Below are positions 17,367-24,115 of a stretch of 64,000 nucleotides of DNA, piece after piece. The notes under the pieces are model-generated. The model was given only the letters and a program-made list of their open reading frames with translations, searched no databases and was not told the origin of the DNA. The position numbers were made by a program, and so were the translations under genes. The DNA is from Saccharopolyspora gloriosae (GTDB lineage Bacteria > Actinomycetota > Actinomycetes > Mycobacteriales > Pseudonocardiaceae): contig NZ_JACHIV010000001.1 in NCBI RefSeq assembly GCF_014203325.1, positions 496,001-560,000 of the forward strand. The letters run 5' to 3'. Every line of letters starts with the position of its first letter. Within the stretch, counting starts at the first letter, position 1.

Positions 17367-17705
17367 TCAGTTCGCGAGCTTCGCGCCCACCGCGCGGACC
17401 GACACGCCCTCGCGGCCGTTGCGCGCCCACTGCGAGATGCGCGGGTTGATCAGCTCGACCACCGCGTCCTCCAGCGGCTCCTGCGGCTCCGTCTCCAAGG
17501 TCACCTTGACCTCGAAGCCCTTCGGGGTGCGCTGGCCCTCCACGGCGTGCTGGCGCAGGAACACACTCAGCTCATACAGCGGGGCGCCGTCGCGGTCGGT
17601 CTGCGTCTCCATCTTCCCTGCGTCGTTCTGGAACATCTTCACCGTCGGCGCCTCCAGCGCCCGCACCTTGTAGCCCTCGAACTGGACCGGAACGTTCTTC
17701 AGCAT
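17367..17705 (-). CDS. Pra-like candidate activator / conserved AICE protein
   Basis: A 112-residue protein starting MLKNVPVQFEGYKVRALEAP, mostly beta with a middle TDRDGAPLYELSVFLRQ and an end PRISQWARNGREGVSVRAVG. GAGGTG lies 6 nt upstream. Its size, beta-rich character, place next to the divergent GntR gene and DRDG(A/L)PL(Y/W)xLxV pattern resemble the Pra family, which in pSAM2 activates replication, integration and excision. The match is by eye and weak, so I leave the symbol blank. It is the first gene reading leftwards from the operator region. Confidence 0.5.
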   Translation of the reverse strand: MLKNVPVQFEGYKVRALEAPTVKMFQNDAGKMETQTDRDGAPLYELSVFLRQHAVEGQRTPKGFEVKVTLETEPQEPLEDAVVELINPRISQWARNGREGVSVRAVGAKLAN

Positions 17706-17744
17706 CTCTGCACCTCGTTCGTCTGCGTTTTCAGTGGGCCAGCT

Positions 17745-17813
17745 TGGCTAGCCATGTACAGATTAGGGCAGCATGGCTAGCCATGTCAACAGGTTGGCCA
17801 ACATGGCTAGTCA
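17745..17813. promoter_or_regulatory. Triple operator between the Pra-like and GntR genes
   Basis: TGGCTAGCCA, a perfect palindrome, occurs at 17745-17754 and again at 17774-17783 (there extended to CATGGCTAGCCATG). A one-base variant TGGCTAGTCA lies at 17804-17813. The centres are 29 and 30 bp apart, about three helical turns, so the sites lie on one face of the DNA. They fill the 138-bp divergent promoter region, as expected for autoregulation by the GntR-type repressor next door. Confidence 0.7.
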
Positions 17814-17843
17814 GATCGAGGTTCAAGGCGTTAACCTGGGCGT

Positions 17844-18689
17844 ATGCAGGAACTTGATCCCGATGACCCCCGTCCGCCCTACCAGCAGGTTGCGAACGCT
17901 CTACGTGCAGCGATCTTGACGCGGACGCTGACCCCAGGCGAGAAGCTTCCCTCTGGAGCGGAGCTGGCGAAGCGCTACAGCGTTGCGCGGATGACCGTGC
18001 AGCAGGCGATCCGCATCCTGCGTGACGAGGGGCTAGTGGTTTCTCGGCAAGGGAGTGGCGTCTTCGTCCGAGAGCGCACGGAGCGGCCGATTGGGCTGCG
18101 TCCGCACTTGGAGCACGCGTTCGAGCAGGACAACGTCACCCTGGACTTTGCTGGCTTCTCGGGGGAGACGCTGCACGGTGCAATTACTGAGCCCCTCGAC
18201 AAGATCCGGGTTGGTCGGCTCCGTCCCGATTCGATCCGGGTGCGCCTACTCGTTCCGGATACGGAAATGCCCTGGTCTCTACCTGCGAAGGTTGAAGACC
18301 TGTCGGACAGTCCAGCGTTCCGGAAGCGCGCCGCGGGCATCATGCAGCGGCACACGCACGCAATCGTGGAGTCAGTGAACGAGTTGGGCAGGCGCGGGCT
18401 GATCGCCGACGCGACCGCCGAACTCCGGGTGTATCCCGCCGTGCCGTTGTTCAAGCTGTACCTGATCAACCAGCTCGAAGCGTTCTTCGGCTACTACCCC
18501 GTGCAAGAGCACACGGTCCCGCTAGACGGCGAGGACACGCCAATGTGGGATCTGATGGGTAAGGACGCCACGCTGTTGCACTACGCAACTGAGCCTGGCG
18601 ACGAGTCGCTGAGTGGGATCTTCGTGCAGCAATCGCAGATGTGGTTCGACAGCGTGTGGAGCACGGTCGGCCGAGAGGTTTCGCCGTGA
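17844..18689 (+). CDS. GntR-family transcriptional repressor (KorSA-like)
   Basis: A 281-residue regulator. The N-terminal winged HTH is a classic GntR domain (PYQQVANALRAAILTRTLTP, PGEKLPSGAELAKRYSVARM, then ILRDEGLVVSRQGSGVFV). The larger C-terminal part is a less typical effector domain. In pSAM2 KorSA represses pra and its own gene, keeping the element integrated; here three palindromic sites lie immediately upstream between this gene and the Pra-like gene. There is no good SD before the ATG. It is translationally coupled to the HAD gene by a GTGA overlap. Confidence 0.88.
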   Translation: MQELDPDDPRPPYQQVANALRAAILTRTLTPGEKLPSGAELAKRYSVARMTVQQAIRILRDEGLVVSRQGSGVFVRERTERPIGLRPHLEHAFEQDNVTLDFAGFSGETLHGAITEPLDKIRVGRLRPDSIRVRLLVPDTEMPWSLPAKVEDLSDSPAFRKRAAGIMQRHTHAIVESVNELGRRGLIADATAELRVYPAVPLFKLYLINQLEAFFGYYPVQEHTVPLDGEDTPMWDLMGKDATLLHYATEPGDESLSGIFVQQSQMWFDSVWSTVGREVSP

Positions 18690-19336
18690 CCGCCGCCGGG
18701 ATTCTCGCAGGCTGTCGACACGTGCTGTTGGACTTCGACGGCCCCGTCTGCGCCGTGTTTGGAGGGTTGCCGGACCGAGTTGTAGCCGACGAGTTGCGAG
18801 GGTTCCTTGACGGGGAGCTTCCTGGGTCGGTCGCCCAGAGTCGAGACCCGTTCGACGTCCTCAAGCATGCAGCCGAGCAGGACGACCAGCCCGCACTAGT
18901 CGAAGGCAAGTTGCGGGAGCTGGAAGTTCGAGCCATCGCCAGCGCTCCGGCCACGCCGGGAGTAGAAGCCCTTTTACGGACTCTGCGAGAACGGGAGCAG
19001 CGAGTGTTCATCGTGTCGAACAACTCGCAGGCGGCGGTTTTGGCATACCTCGACATGTACGAGATGCGCCCACTTGTCGAGGGCATCAGTGCCCGCGAGG
19101 GTGCAGACCCGGCGCTCTTGAAGCCTCATCCGTTCTTGCTGAACCAGGCGTTGACCGCGATGGAAGCGCGCCTCGGCGACACGGTCATGATCGGAGATTC
19201 GCTGACGGATGTTTTCGCGGCTCAAGCGGTCGGCATTCCAGTGATCGCTTATGCGAACAAGCGCGGCAAGCGGGAGCTACTGGAAGCACACCAGCCCACT
19301 GCCGTCATCGAGCACATGAGCGAACTCAGGAGCTAG
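18686..19336 (+). CDS. HAD-superfamily phosphatase coupled to the AICE repressor
   Basis: A 216-residue hydrolase starting at a GTG that overlaps the gntR stop by 4 bp. All four HAD motifs are present: I, LLDFDGPV with the nucleophile Asp; II, VFIVSNNS; III, Lys in LLKPHPF; IV, MIGDSLTD. A helical cap lies between motifs I and II, as in phosphoglycolate phosphatase-like enzymes. In pSAM2 the equivalent slot holds the Nudix protein Pif, which blocks redundant transfer; a small phosphatase here may replace it, which is inference only. Confidence 0.85.
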   Translation: MTAAGILAGCRHVLLDFDGPVCAVFGGLPDRVVADELRGFLDGELPGSVAQSRDPFDVLKHAAEQDDQPALVEGKLRELEVRAIASAPATPGVEALLRTLREREQRVFIVSNNSQAAVLAYLDMYEMRPLVEGISAREGADPALLKPHPFLLNQALTAMEARLGDTVMIGDSLTDVFAAQAVGIPVIAYANKRGKRELLEAHQPTAVIEHMSELRS

Positions 19337-19371
19337 CACGCGGGCTTCGGCTGGATACGGCGAGCGGTGTT

Positions 19372-19578
19372 TCACCCATCTTCTTGCTCGCGGTGCGCCC
19401 GCAGATCCAGGCGAAGCCTTTCCGTGTCCCAACGGGCATGACCGCCAGCCGTCACCACCGGCGGCTTGACCAGGCCGCGCTGCCACCAGCGGACCAGCGT
19501 CGCTCGATCCACGCCGATCTCTTTCGCTGCCACACCCGTAGGCACAAGCCTGCCTGCCACGCAGCAACGATGACCCAC
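19372..19578 (-). CDS. Small MerR/BldC-like helix-turn-helix protein
   Basis: A 68-residue protein from a GTG at 19578. The core VPTGVAAKEIGVDRATLVRW followed by a basic wing with GGHARW is the signature of single-domain MerR-like DNA-binding proteins such as BldC and phage regulators. A start at an internal GTG (VPTGVAAKEIG) would remove about 11 residues. It is convergent with the HAD gene and divergent from the 62-residue gene, and could regulate either or act as an accessory excision factor. Confidence 0.6.
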   Translation of the reverse strand: MGHRCCVAGRLVPTGVAAKEIGVDRATLVRWWQRGLVKPPVVTAGGHARWDTERLRLDLRAHREQEDG

Positions 19579-19644
19579 AAACGCCCCGCTTGCCCTCGAT
19601 CGGCCACGCTTGTATACGGACGCATCGAATGCAACGATTGTCCG

Positions 19645-19833
19645 ATGGAGACTAGGGCGATCAGCGTGCTAGCGCGCCAGATGCAATGGGCGCTTGATCA
19701 GGCGGCGTTCGACCTCGGCGCAGGCGAGATGACGGCGGCGGAGCGGAACGCGCTCGCCGAGGATTTGATCAATCTCGCCCACGCTTTACGGGTTCAGGGC
19801 GATGCGCCACTCATCATCGACGCGAGCGAGTAG
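19645..19833 (+). CDS. Hypothetical small AICE protein
   Basis: A 62-residue, acidic, helical protein starting METRAISVLARQMQWALDQA. The divergent intergenic region before it contains GTATAC at about 19613 and CGGAC/GTCCG arms, suggesting a short divergent promoter with the HTH gene. I recognise no family. Confidence 0.5.
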   Translation: METRAISVLARQMQWALDQAAFDLGAGEMTAAERNALAEDLINLAHALRVQGDAPLIIDASE

Positions 19834-19881
19834 CCGTCGCGGTCTCAGCGTTCGTGTGAGGAGTTTCTTTTCTTCATCAAG

Positions 19882-19902
19882 GGCGGCCCCTTCGGGGCCG
19901 CC
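19882..19902 (+). terminator. GC hairpin after the 62-aa gene
   Basis: GGCGGCCCC-TTC-GGGGCCGCC, a perfect 9-bp stem with a 3-nt loop, 49 bp after the stop. No T-run follows, so efficiency is uncertain; it may serve both flanking genes. Confidence 0.5.
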
Positions 19903-20024
19903 TGCCTGCTGTTTTGCTGGGCCGCGCAAGCGGGCACGCCGGGCGTGCGGCCTCCGGCCGGTCCCGGCGACCCGCGCGCGGCCCAAAGGCGGAAGGCAGG
20001 CGGCCAGGGGCGCGTGAAGGGGCC

Positions 20025-20237
20025 TCAGAAGCTGATATCGCCGTCGATGCGCCCGGTCTGGATGCTGGGTCCGCTCACGTGGCCGGTGTTGACGTTGTGC
20101 ACCGAGCCGTGGAGCCCCGCGCGGATCAGTTCGAGCACTACGTCTTCGATCTCCCTGCCGTCGCTGTGAGCGCGATTGTGGAGCGCTTCGCGGTCAGCGG
20201 CTGTGAGGTCATCCAAGTTGATCGTTACTCGTTCCAT
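20025..20237 (-). CDS. Ribbon-helix-helix-like protein with conserved-looking C-terminal peptide
   Basis: A 70-residue protein. Residues 1-45 (MERVTINLDDLTAADREALH and a helical EIEDVVLELIRAG) look like a MetJ/Arc ribbon-helix-helix fold. Residues 46-70 are different: HNVNTGHVSGPSIQTGRIDG followed by DISF, a Gly-spaced beta pattern. I have seen similar x-G-x-V-x-G-x-x-Q-x-G-x-I-x-G motifs in many actinobacterial conflict-system proteins, a recollection I cannot verify here. No partner toxin is adjacent, so a toxin-antitoxin call is not supported. Confidence 0.6.
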   Translation of the reverse strand: MERVTINLDDLTAADREALHNRAHSDGREIEDVVLELIRAGLHGSVHNVNTGHVSGPSIQTGRIDGDISF

Positions 20238-20525
20238 GCCGGGATGATCGCGCCTGGTGAGGAGGTCGGCCTCTCGATCAATCGCGGTGTGGTCGCGTGG
20301 ACATGGTGGTCGTCTGGCCAGTTCCTACGGGCGGCCTCGTCTCGCCGGGCGTAGTGGGTTGCCTGGCTGTGGTCCCCTTCAAGGAGTGCTGACCAGGGGT
20401 TTTCTGCCGGTGGGATTTATGCCGGCATTAGGGCTGAACGCGGACCACGGATGCCCTCGCCGGGCGGCAGGCCAACAGGGTGAGGGGCGGATGCGGTAGC
20501 CCGCGGTTCAGGGGGATGCTGGCGT

Positions 20526-20665
20526 GCCCTCACCCCATCGACCTCCACACGGGCTATCAGGACGCGTCAAGGGGGCCGCCCCCGAGCTACCGGTACGGTG
20601 AAGCTCAGAGGTGGCCCCCTTGACACGACCTGATCGGGCTGAAGCCAGGTCGACGGGGTGAGGGC
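20526..20665. repeat. 140-bp nested inverted repeat near attR (candidate origin/transfer site)
   Basis: Three successive arms pair around one centre: 20526-20544 with 20647-20665 (18 of 19), 20556-20577 with 20613-20634 (20 of 22), and GAGCT/AGCTC at 20584-20588 and 20602-20606. The whole would fold as one long hairpin in single-stranded DNA or RNA. It lies in the element's largest non-coding stretch (20238-20815), 150 bp from attR. No ORF with codon bias or a family match fits here. A single-strand origin for rolling-circle replication, a clt transfer locus or a structured RNA are the options. Confidence 0.65.
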
Positions 20666-20691
20666 AGCGGGCAGGTGGTGCGACGTGATCA

Positions 20692-20710
20692 TTCGTCAGC
20701 CGCTCGTCAG
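20692..20710. other. Candidate integrase arm-type sites, right end
   Basis: TTCGTCAG at 20692-20699 and CTCGTCAG at 20703-20710, an 11-bp period, repeat the pair found at 9751-9769 inside the other end. They lie about 105 bp from the attR core. In the circular form both pairs would flank the core in the same orientation, as for arm-type sites of tyrosine integrases. Confidence 0.5.
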
Positions 20711-20815
20711 GACGCCAAAAACGGCCGCCAAACGTTGATAAGTTGCAGACAACGTCTGAGCAGGTCAGGGCAGCTATCGCGGATGTTTTCGCTGGTAGCG
20801 CGTCCGCGCAAATTC

Positions 20816-20832
20816 GTTCCGCTTCAACGTGT
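20816..20832 (+). repeat. attR core: right 17-bp direct repeat
   Basis: Second copy of GTTCCGCTTCAACGTGT, in the same orientation as in ychF. It is followed by GA, so in the empty chromosome ychF would read ...AAC GTG TGA. This marks the right end of the AICE. Confidence 0.85.
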
Positions 20833-20872
20833 GACCGGCGGCGTTGCTCCTGAGGGTTGCGTCGGGGCGGGG

Positions 20873-21217
20873 TCAGCGGTGGGTGAGCACGTTGATGACG
20901 TTGCCGCCGGGGTCGCGGAAGAAGAAGCGCCGAACGCCCCACTCCTCGTCGGTCAGCGGGTGGACGACCTCGAAGCCCTGGCGCACGACCTCGTCGTGCG
21001 CGGAGTCGACGTCGGCGACGTCCAGCGACGCGACGGGGTTGCAGGGGGCGGTGCGGTCGGTGGTCATGAGGCTGAACTGGGCCGTGCCGCCGCTGCCCAA
21101 GGTGGCGATCCAGCCGTGGTCCATCAGCACGTCCAACCCCAGCACTCGCTGGTACGCCGCGACGGCGGTGGGCAGCTCGGGCACGGTCAGGATCGGCACG
21201 GCTCGTTTGAGGTCCAC
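20873..21217 (-). CDS. VOC-family (glyoxalase/bleomycin-resistance-like) protein
   Basis: A 114-residue single-domain vicinal-oxygen-chelate protein: MDLKRAVPILTVPELPTAVA, the YQRVLGLDV strand-helix, and a second half ending FFFRDPGGNVINVLTHR. This is one complete betaalphabetabetabeta pair and would act as a homodimer. Metal ligands are not obvious except Glu/His positions in the second half. Such proteins may bind drugs or act as small dioxygenases or isomerases; the substrate is unknown. It is the first chromosomal gene after attR. Confidence 0.8.
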   Translation of the reverse strand: MDLKRAVPILTVPELPTAVAAYQRVLGLDVLMDHGWIATLGSGGTAQFSLMTTDRTAPCNPVASLDVADVDSAHDEVVRQGFEVVHPLTDEEWGVRRFFFRDPGGNVINVLTHR

Positions 21218-21281
21218 CGCCGGAGTATGCGGCGGTCGCCGACGTCGTGGCCAGTGCCGCCGGGTTCCGCGCGAACGGTGA

Positions 21282-21719
21282 TCACGGCCGCGCGCGCGAG
21301 TTGCGCATGGCCCTCGTGAGGGTGATCGGTGCGCCCGAGTCGGCGCTTCGCCGGCCGGAGGTGAACTCCGCGTACTCCGGGCCGTCCACGGCGTACAAGG
21401 CCAGGCGGCCGCGGGCGTCGGCGTGGATGCCCCAGCCGTAGCGCTTGCCGAGCTGGGAGGAACGCAGGCACGGCTGGCTGCGCGCGAAGAACTCGAGGCG
21501 GGCGTGGACCCGATCTTCGTCCGGGATGCCCTGCCGATCCGCGAAGACGGTGAACAGGACGTCGCCGGACGTGAACTCGTACGGATGCCCCGCGATCAGC
21601 GCGTAGGTGCGCGCGGAGACAGAAGGATCATCGCCCTTGGCCGGGGGCACCGTTCCCGTCTTCGCCGGGCAGTCCTCGGCCACGGCGATGAACGTGTCCA
21701 CGTAATCCACCCGCTCCAT
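21282..21719 (-). CDS. DUF6157-family protein
   Basis: A 145-residue protein whose start MERVDYVDTFIAVAEDCPAK is followed by PPAKGDDPSVSARTYALIAG and PYEFTSGDVLFTVFADR, the conserved core of the DUF6157 family. It ends YAEFTSGRRSADSGAPITLT. The family is uncharacterised; members are small, soluble and widespread. It is 64 bp upstream of the VOC gene on the same strand, so the two may be co-transcribed. Confidence 0.75.
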   Translation of the reverse strand: MERVDYVDTFIAVAEDCPAKTGTVPPAKGDDPSVSARTYALIAGHPYEFTSGDVLFTVFADRQGIPDEDRVHARLEFFARSQPCLRSSQLGKRYGWGIHADARGRLALYAVDGPEYAEFTSGRRSADSGAPITLTRAMRNSRARP

Positions 21720-21736
21720 GGCGCAACTTTACTGCC

Positions 21737-21948
21737 TGTCTTCGACCTCGGTTTTGCGTAGCGGGTCGCTCAGCGGAACCTCAGCGGCTTCCTCGCTGCC
21801 CTTTTGCCGGTGTGATCGCGATTTCTGATGTATGCCGTGCACGGCGAAATCGCTGTCCTCGCGAGGAAGCCGCTGAGAACCCGCCGGTGGTCTTGTTGCT
21901 CAGGCTGGTCACTGCTCAGCGGCTTCGCCGCTGACAGGACAAACGACC
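21737..21948. repeat. Dispersed palindromic repeat, copy 1 (interrupted)
   Basis: Sequence from TTCGACCTCGG through AGCGGGTCGCTCAGCGGAAC and on to GGTCACTGCTCAGCGGC, with the hairpin TCAGCGGC-TTC-GCCGCTGA at 21916-21934. It matches the reverse complement of 51358-51493 over about 130 bp. Copy 1 is interrupted at 21781-21876 by the MITE-like insertion listed separately. It sits in the 642-bp gene-free region 21720-22361, where I see no coding signal. Confidence 0.65.
21781..21876. mobile_element. MITE-like 96-bp insertion with 16-bp perfect terminal inverted repeats
   Basis: TCAGCGGCTTCCTCGC at 21781-21796 and its exact reverse complement at 21861-21876 bound a 96-bp segment. It is directly flanked by GAACC on both sides (21776-21780 and 21877-21881), a candidate 5-bp target duplication. 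Inside are further nested palindromes: GCGATTT/AAATCGC (21818-21824, 21847-21853) and GCCGTGCACGGC (21834-21845). The related repeat at 51358-51493 lacks this segment. It has no coding capacity; the mobilising transposase is not in the window. Confidence 0.6.
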
Positions 21949-22361
21949 ACGAACGCCGCTCACCTGGAAATACAAGATCAAAGATGGGCGGTCAGTCCTG
22001 GGTGACTGCCGCGGCGAGGAATCCGCAGGTAGATCGGGTTCAAGTTGACGGCGTACCGGGGAGGAGCGCGGAAGCCGGTGCGATTCGGGAAGCCGGTCTC
22101 GGGTTGGCCGGAGAACGGGCCGCGATGCGTTCGAGCGGAGGTGCCGGGAAACGATTGCTGTCGTTGTCGATCGGTTGACCCCTGATCGGGGGTCGGGGTG
22201 CGGCTCACGCGGAATTCTCCGGAGTGCCGAATGCGGATCCGGCACATTCGGGTGAAACGTTGCGAGGTGCCGGTAGCTGAGCGCTGGTGCCGCTCAGCTG
22301 CTGGTAGAAGCGCCGGGTGTCATGATTCGCATGGCGTTACCGGCCGCTTTAAGTTGTGCCC

Positions 22362-22454
22362 ATGCAGCTCATCACCTCGATCTGCGGGGACTGCAACGGC
22401 AAGGGTTGCGGTAACTGTGGTGACACCGGAACGATCACCATTCTTGAGGACTAG
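22362..22454 (+). CDS. 30-residue CxxC microprotein (DnaJ zinc-finger-like)
   Basis: Thirty codons from ATG to TAG starting MQLITSICGDCNGKGCGNCG and ending DTGTITILED. Two CxxC pairs (Cys8/11 and 16/19) with Gly-rich spacing copy half of a DnaJ-type zinc finger (CxxCxGxG). No Shine-Dalgarno is present; TTAAGT lies 7 nt before the ATG, the leaderless pattern of this genome. The Cys spacing argues for a real zinc-binding peptide. Partner unknown. Confidence 0.55.
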   Translation: MQLITSICGDCNGKGCGNCGDTGTITILED

Positions 22455-22634
22455 CAGGCGAAATCCGCGATTTCGCGGGATAGCCCGCCGCGCGCGATGC
22501 GGCGGGCGCCGCCGCCCACCCCGCACCGTTCGAGCACTGCTCCCGCCCCGCCGTCGACGGGGTGACGGCCACCGTCCGCCCGCGCCCGTCGAAGCGGGCC
22601 GTGCGCAGCGGGCATCGCTGCTAGCGTGCCGAAG

Positions 22635-23594
22635 ATGGCTACCACCGAGCCCGTCCTGGTCATCGGTGCCGGAGTGACCGGTCTCAGCACCGCCGTCACC
22701 CTCGCCGAAGCCGGTGTCCCGGTGCGCATCCGCACCGACGAACGGCCCGCCGAGACCACCTCGGCCGTCGCCGGGGCGATGTGGGGGCCGGCGCTGCTGC
22801 AACCCGCCGACCGCGTTCAGGGCTGGGTCGCCCGCACCTACCACCGCCTCGTCGAACTCGCCGCCGACGACACCAGCGGCGTGCACCTCGCCGCCGGGCG
22901 GATGGCGGCCCGCGTCGACCTCGGCGACCAGCTGCCGCCCGAGGCGCTGCTGCTGCCCGACCTGCGCCGTTGCGCACCCGACGAGCTACCGGACGGGTTC
23001 GTCAGCGGCTACCGGGCGACCGCGCCGCTGATCGACATGCCGCGCTACCTCGACCACCTCACCGAGCGGTTCCGGGCCGCCGGTGGGGAACTGCTGCTCA
23101 GCCCGGTGTCCTCGCTGGTCGAAGCGGTCGAGGAAGCGGGCAGGGTCGTGAACTGCACCGGAGTGGGCGCGCACGAACTCGTCGGCGATCCCGGAGTGCG
23201 TCCCGTGCGGGGCCAGCACGTCGTCGTGCGCAACCCCGGTGTCACCGAGTACTTCGTGGAGATCGGAGCCGGCCCCGAGTTCACCGCGTACATGCCGCAC
23301 GGCGACCACGTGGTGCTCGGCGGTACCGCGGTCGACCAGGACTGGTCGCGCATCCCCGGACGCGAAGCGGGCGCCGCCATCCTGCGGCGCTGCGCGCACG
23401 TCGAACCGCTGCTCGCCGGAGCCGACGTGCTCGGCGAGACCGTGGGACTCCGCCCCGGACGGGACGCGGTCAGGCTGGAGGTCGAGCGGTTCGGCGGCGG
23501 CACCGTCGTGCACAACTACGGGCACTCCGGGTGCGGCGTCGCGCTGTCCTGGGGCTGCGCCGCGGAAGCCGCCGAGCTGGTGCTGACCGGCTGA
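22635..23594 (+). CDS. FAD-dependent D-amino-acid oxidase-like enzyme
   Basis: A 319-residue DAO-family flavoprotein. The Rossmann FAD-binding start is PVLVIGAGVTGLSTAVTLAE, and TTSAVAGAMWGPAL lies where the flavin is wrapped. The central TAPLIDMPRYLDHLTERF and late GQHVVVRNPG, VGLRPGRDAVRLE and NYGHSGCGVALSWGCA match D-amino-acid oxidases. A glycine oxidase (ThiO) role is possible because thiamine genes follow 0.5 kb downstream, but the C-terminal DAO signature favours D-amino acids. The ATG at 22635 is preferred; a GTG 9 bp upstream exists. It ends 2 bp from the convergent pterin dehydratase gene. Confidence 0.8.
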   Translation: MATTEPVLVIGAGVTGLSTAVTLAEAGVPVRIRTDERPAETTSAVAGAMWGPALLQPADRVQGWVARTYHRLVELAADDTSGVHLAAGRMAARVDLGDQLPPEALLLPDLRRCAPDELPDGFVSGYRATAPLIDMPRYLDHLTERFRAAGGELLLSPVSSLVEAVEEAGRVVNCTGVGAHELVGDPGVRPVRGQHVVVRNPGVTEYFVEIGAGPEFTAYMPHGDHVVLGGTAVDQDWSRIPGREAGAAILRRCAHVEPLLAGADVLGETVGLRPGRDAVRLEVERFGGGTVVHNYGHSGCGVALSWGCAAEAAELVLTG

Positions 23595-23596
23595 GG

Positions 23597-23890
23597 TCAG
23601 GACAGGGCGTCGACGACCCCGTCGATCTCCTCCGCCAGCGTGACGTCCTTCGCCGTGATGCCGCCCTGCGAATGCGTCGACAGCGAGAACGTGACCTTGC
23701 GCCAGCGGATGTCGATGTCCGGGTGGTGGTTCTCGCTCTCGGCGATCTCCGCGATCCGGTTCACGCCCTGGATGGCCTGCGGGAAGCTCGCGAACTCCAC
23801 CGTCCGCGTGATCGTGGTTCCGTCCTGGGCCCACTCCGGCAGTCCGGCGAGCGCTTCGGCGACCTGGGTGTCGTTCAGCAGTTCGGTCAT
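23597..23890 (-). CDS. phhB: 4a-hydroxytetrahydrobiopterin (pterin-4a-carbinolamine) dehydratase
   Basis: A 97-residue protein that dehydrates 4a-hydroxytetrahydropterin to the quinonoid form. The family core is complete: LPEWAQDGTTITRTVEFASF, NHHPDIDIRWRKVTFSLSTH with the catalytic His pair and Asp, then GGITAKDVTLAEEID. There is no nearby aromatic amino-acid hydroxylase, which is common for bacterial members; some act in molybdopterin or general pterin recycling. It is divergent from the TPP riboswitch. Confidence 0.9.
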   Translation of the reverse strand: MTELLNDTQVAEALAGLPEWAQDGTTITRTVEFASFPQAIQGVNRIAEIAESENHHPDIDIRWRKVTFSLSTHSQGGITAKDVTLAEEIDGVVDALS

Positions 23891-23964
23891 GGCTCCATGG
23901 TGGTGGTCGACCGGCCGGATTGCGACCGTCGGCCCCACCCGGAGCGGTGACACGTAGACTGCCG

Positions 23965-24058
23965 TCGCCACGGGAGTCCAGCGCGCTGGGCTGAGAGGAG
24001 GGGCGAATCCCCTCGACCGTCCGCACCTGAACCGGATCATGCCGGCGCAGGGAGGTGT
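23965..24058 (+). promoter_or_regulatory. TPP riboswitch (THI element)
   Basis: The thi-box core is visible: CTGAGA at 23991-23996, a variable P3-like stem GAGGGGCGAATCCCCTC, then ACCTGAACCGGATCATGCC and GCAGGGA ending near 24053. A -10 box TAGACT at 23955-23960 places the transcript start just before the aptamer. It lies 58 nt upstream of the thiamine transporter operon, and the thiB SD/start is close enough for translational control, which is the usual mode in actinobacteria. Confidence 0.92.
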
Positions 24059-24115
24059 CGCGATCAGCTCGACGTTGCACACGTGGCCGTTGCCGTGTGC
24101 TGCTCGGGAGGACCG

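Noticed and set aside
20025-20237. Toxin-antitoxin pair
   Set aside because: The protein resembles an RHH antitoxin, but no toxin-like gene is adjacent on either side.
20508-20942. Possible gene across the 140-bp hairpin on the minus strand
   Set aside because: The frame crosses attR and the hairpin, is rich in Arg/Pro/His and shows no family motif; its length comes from GC bias.
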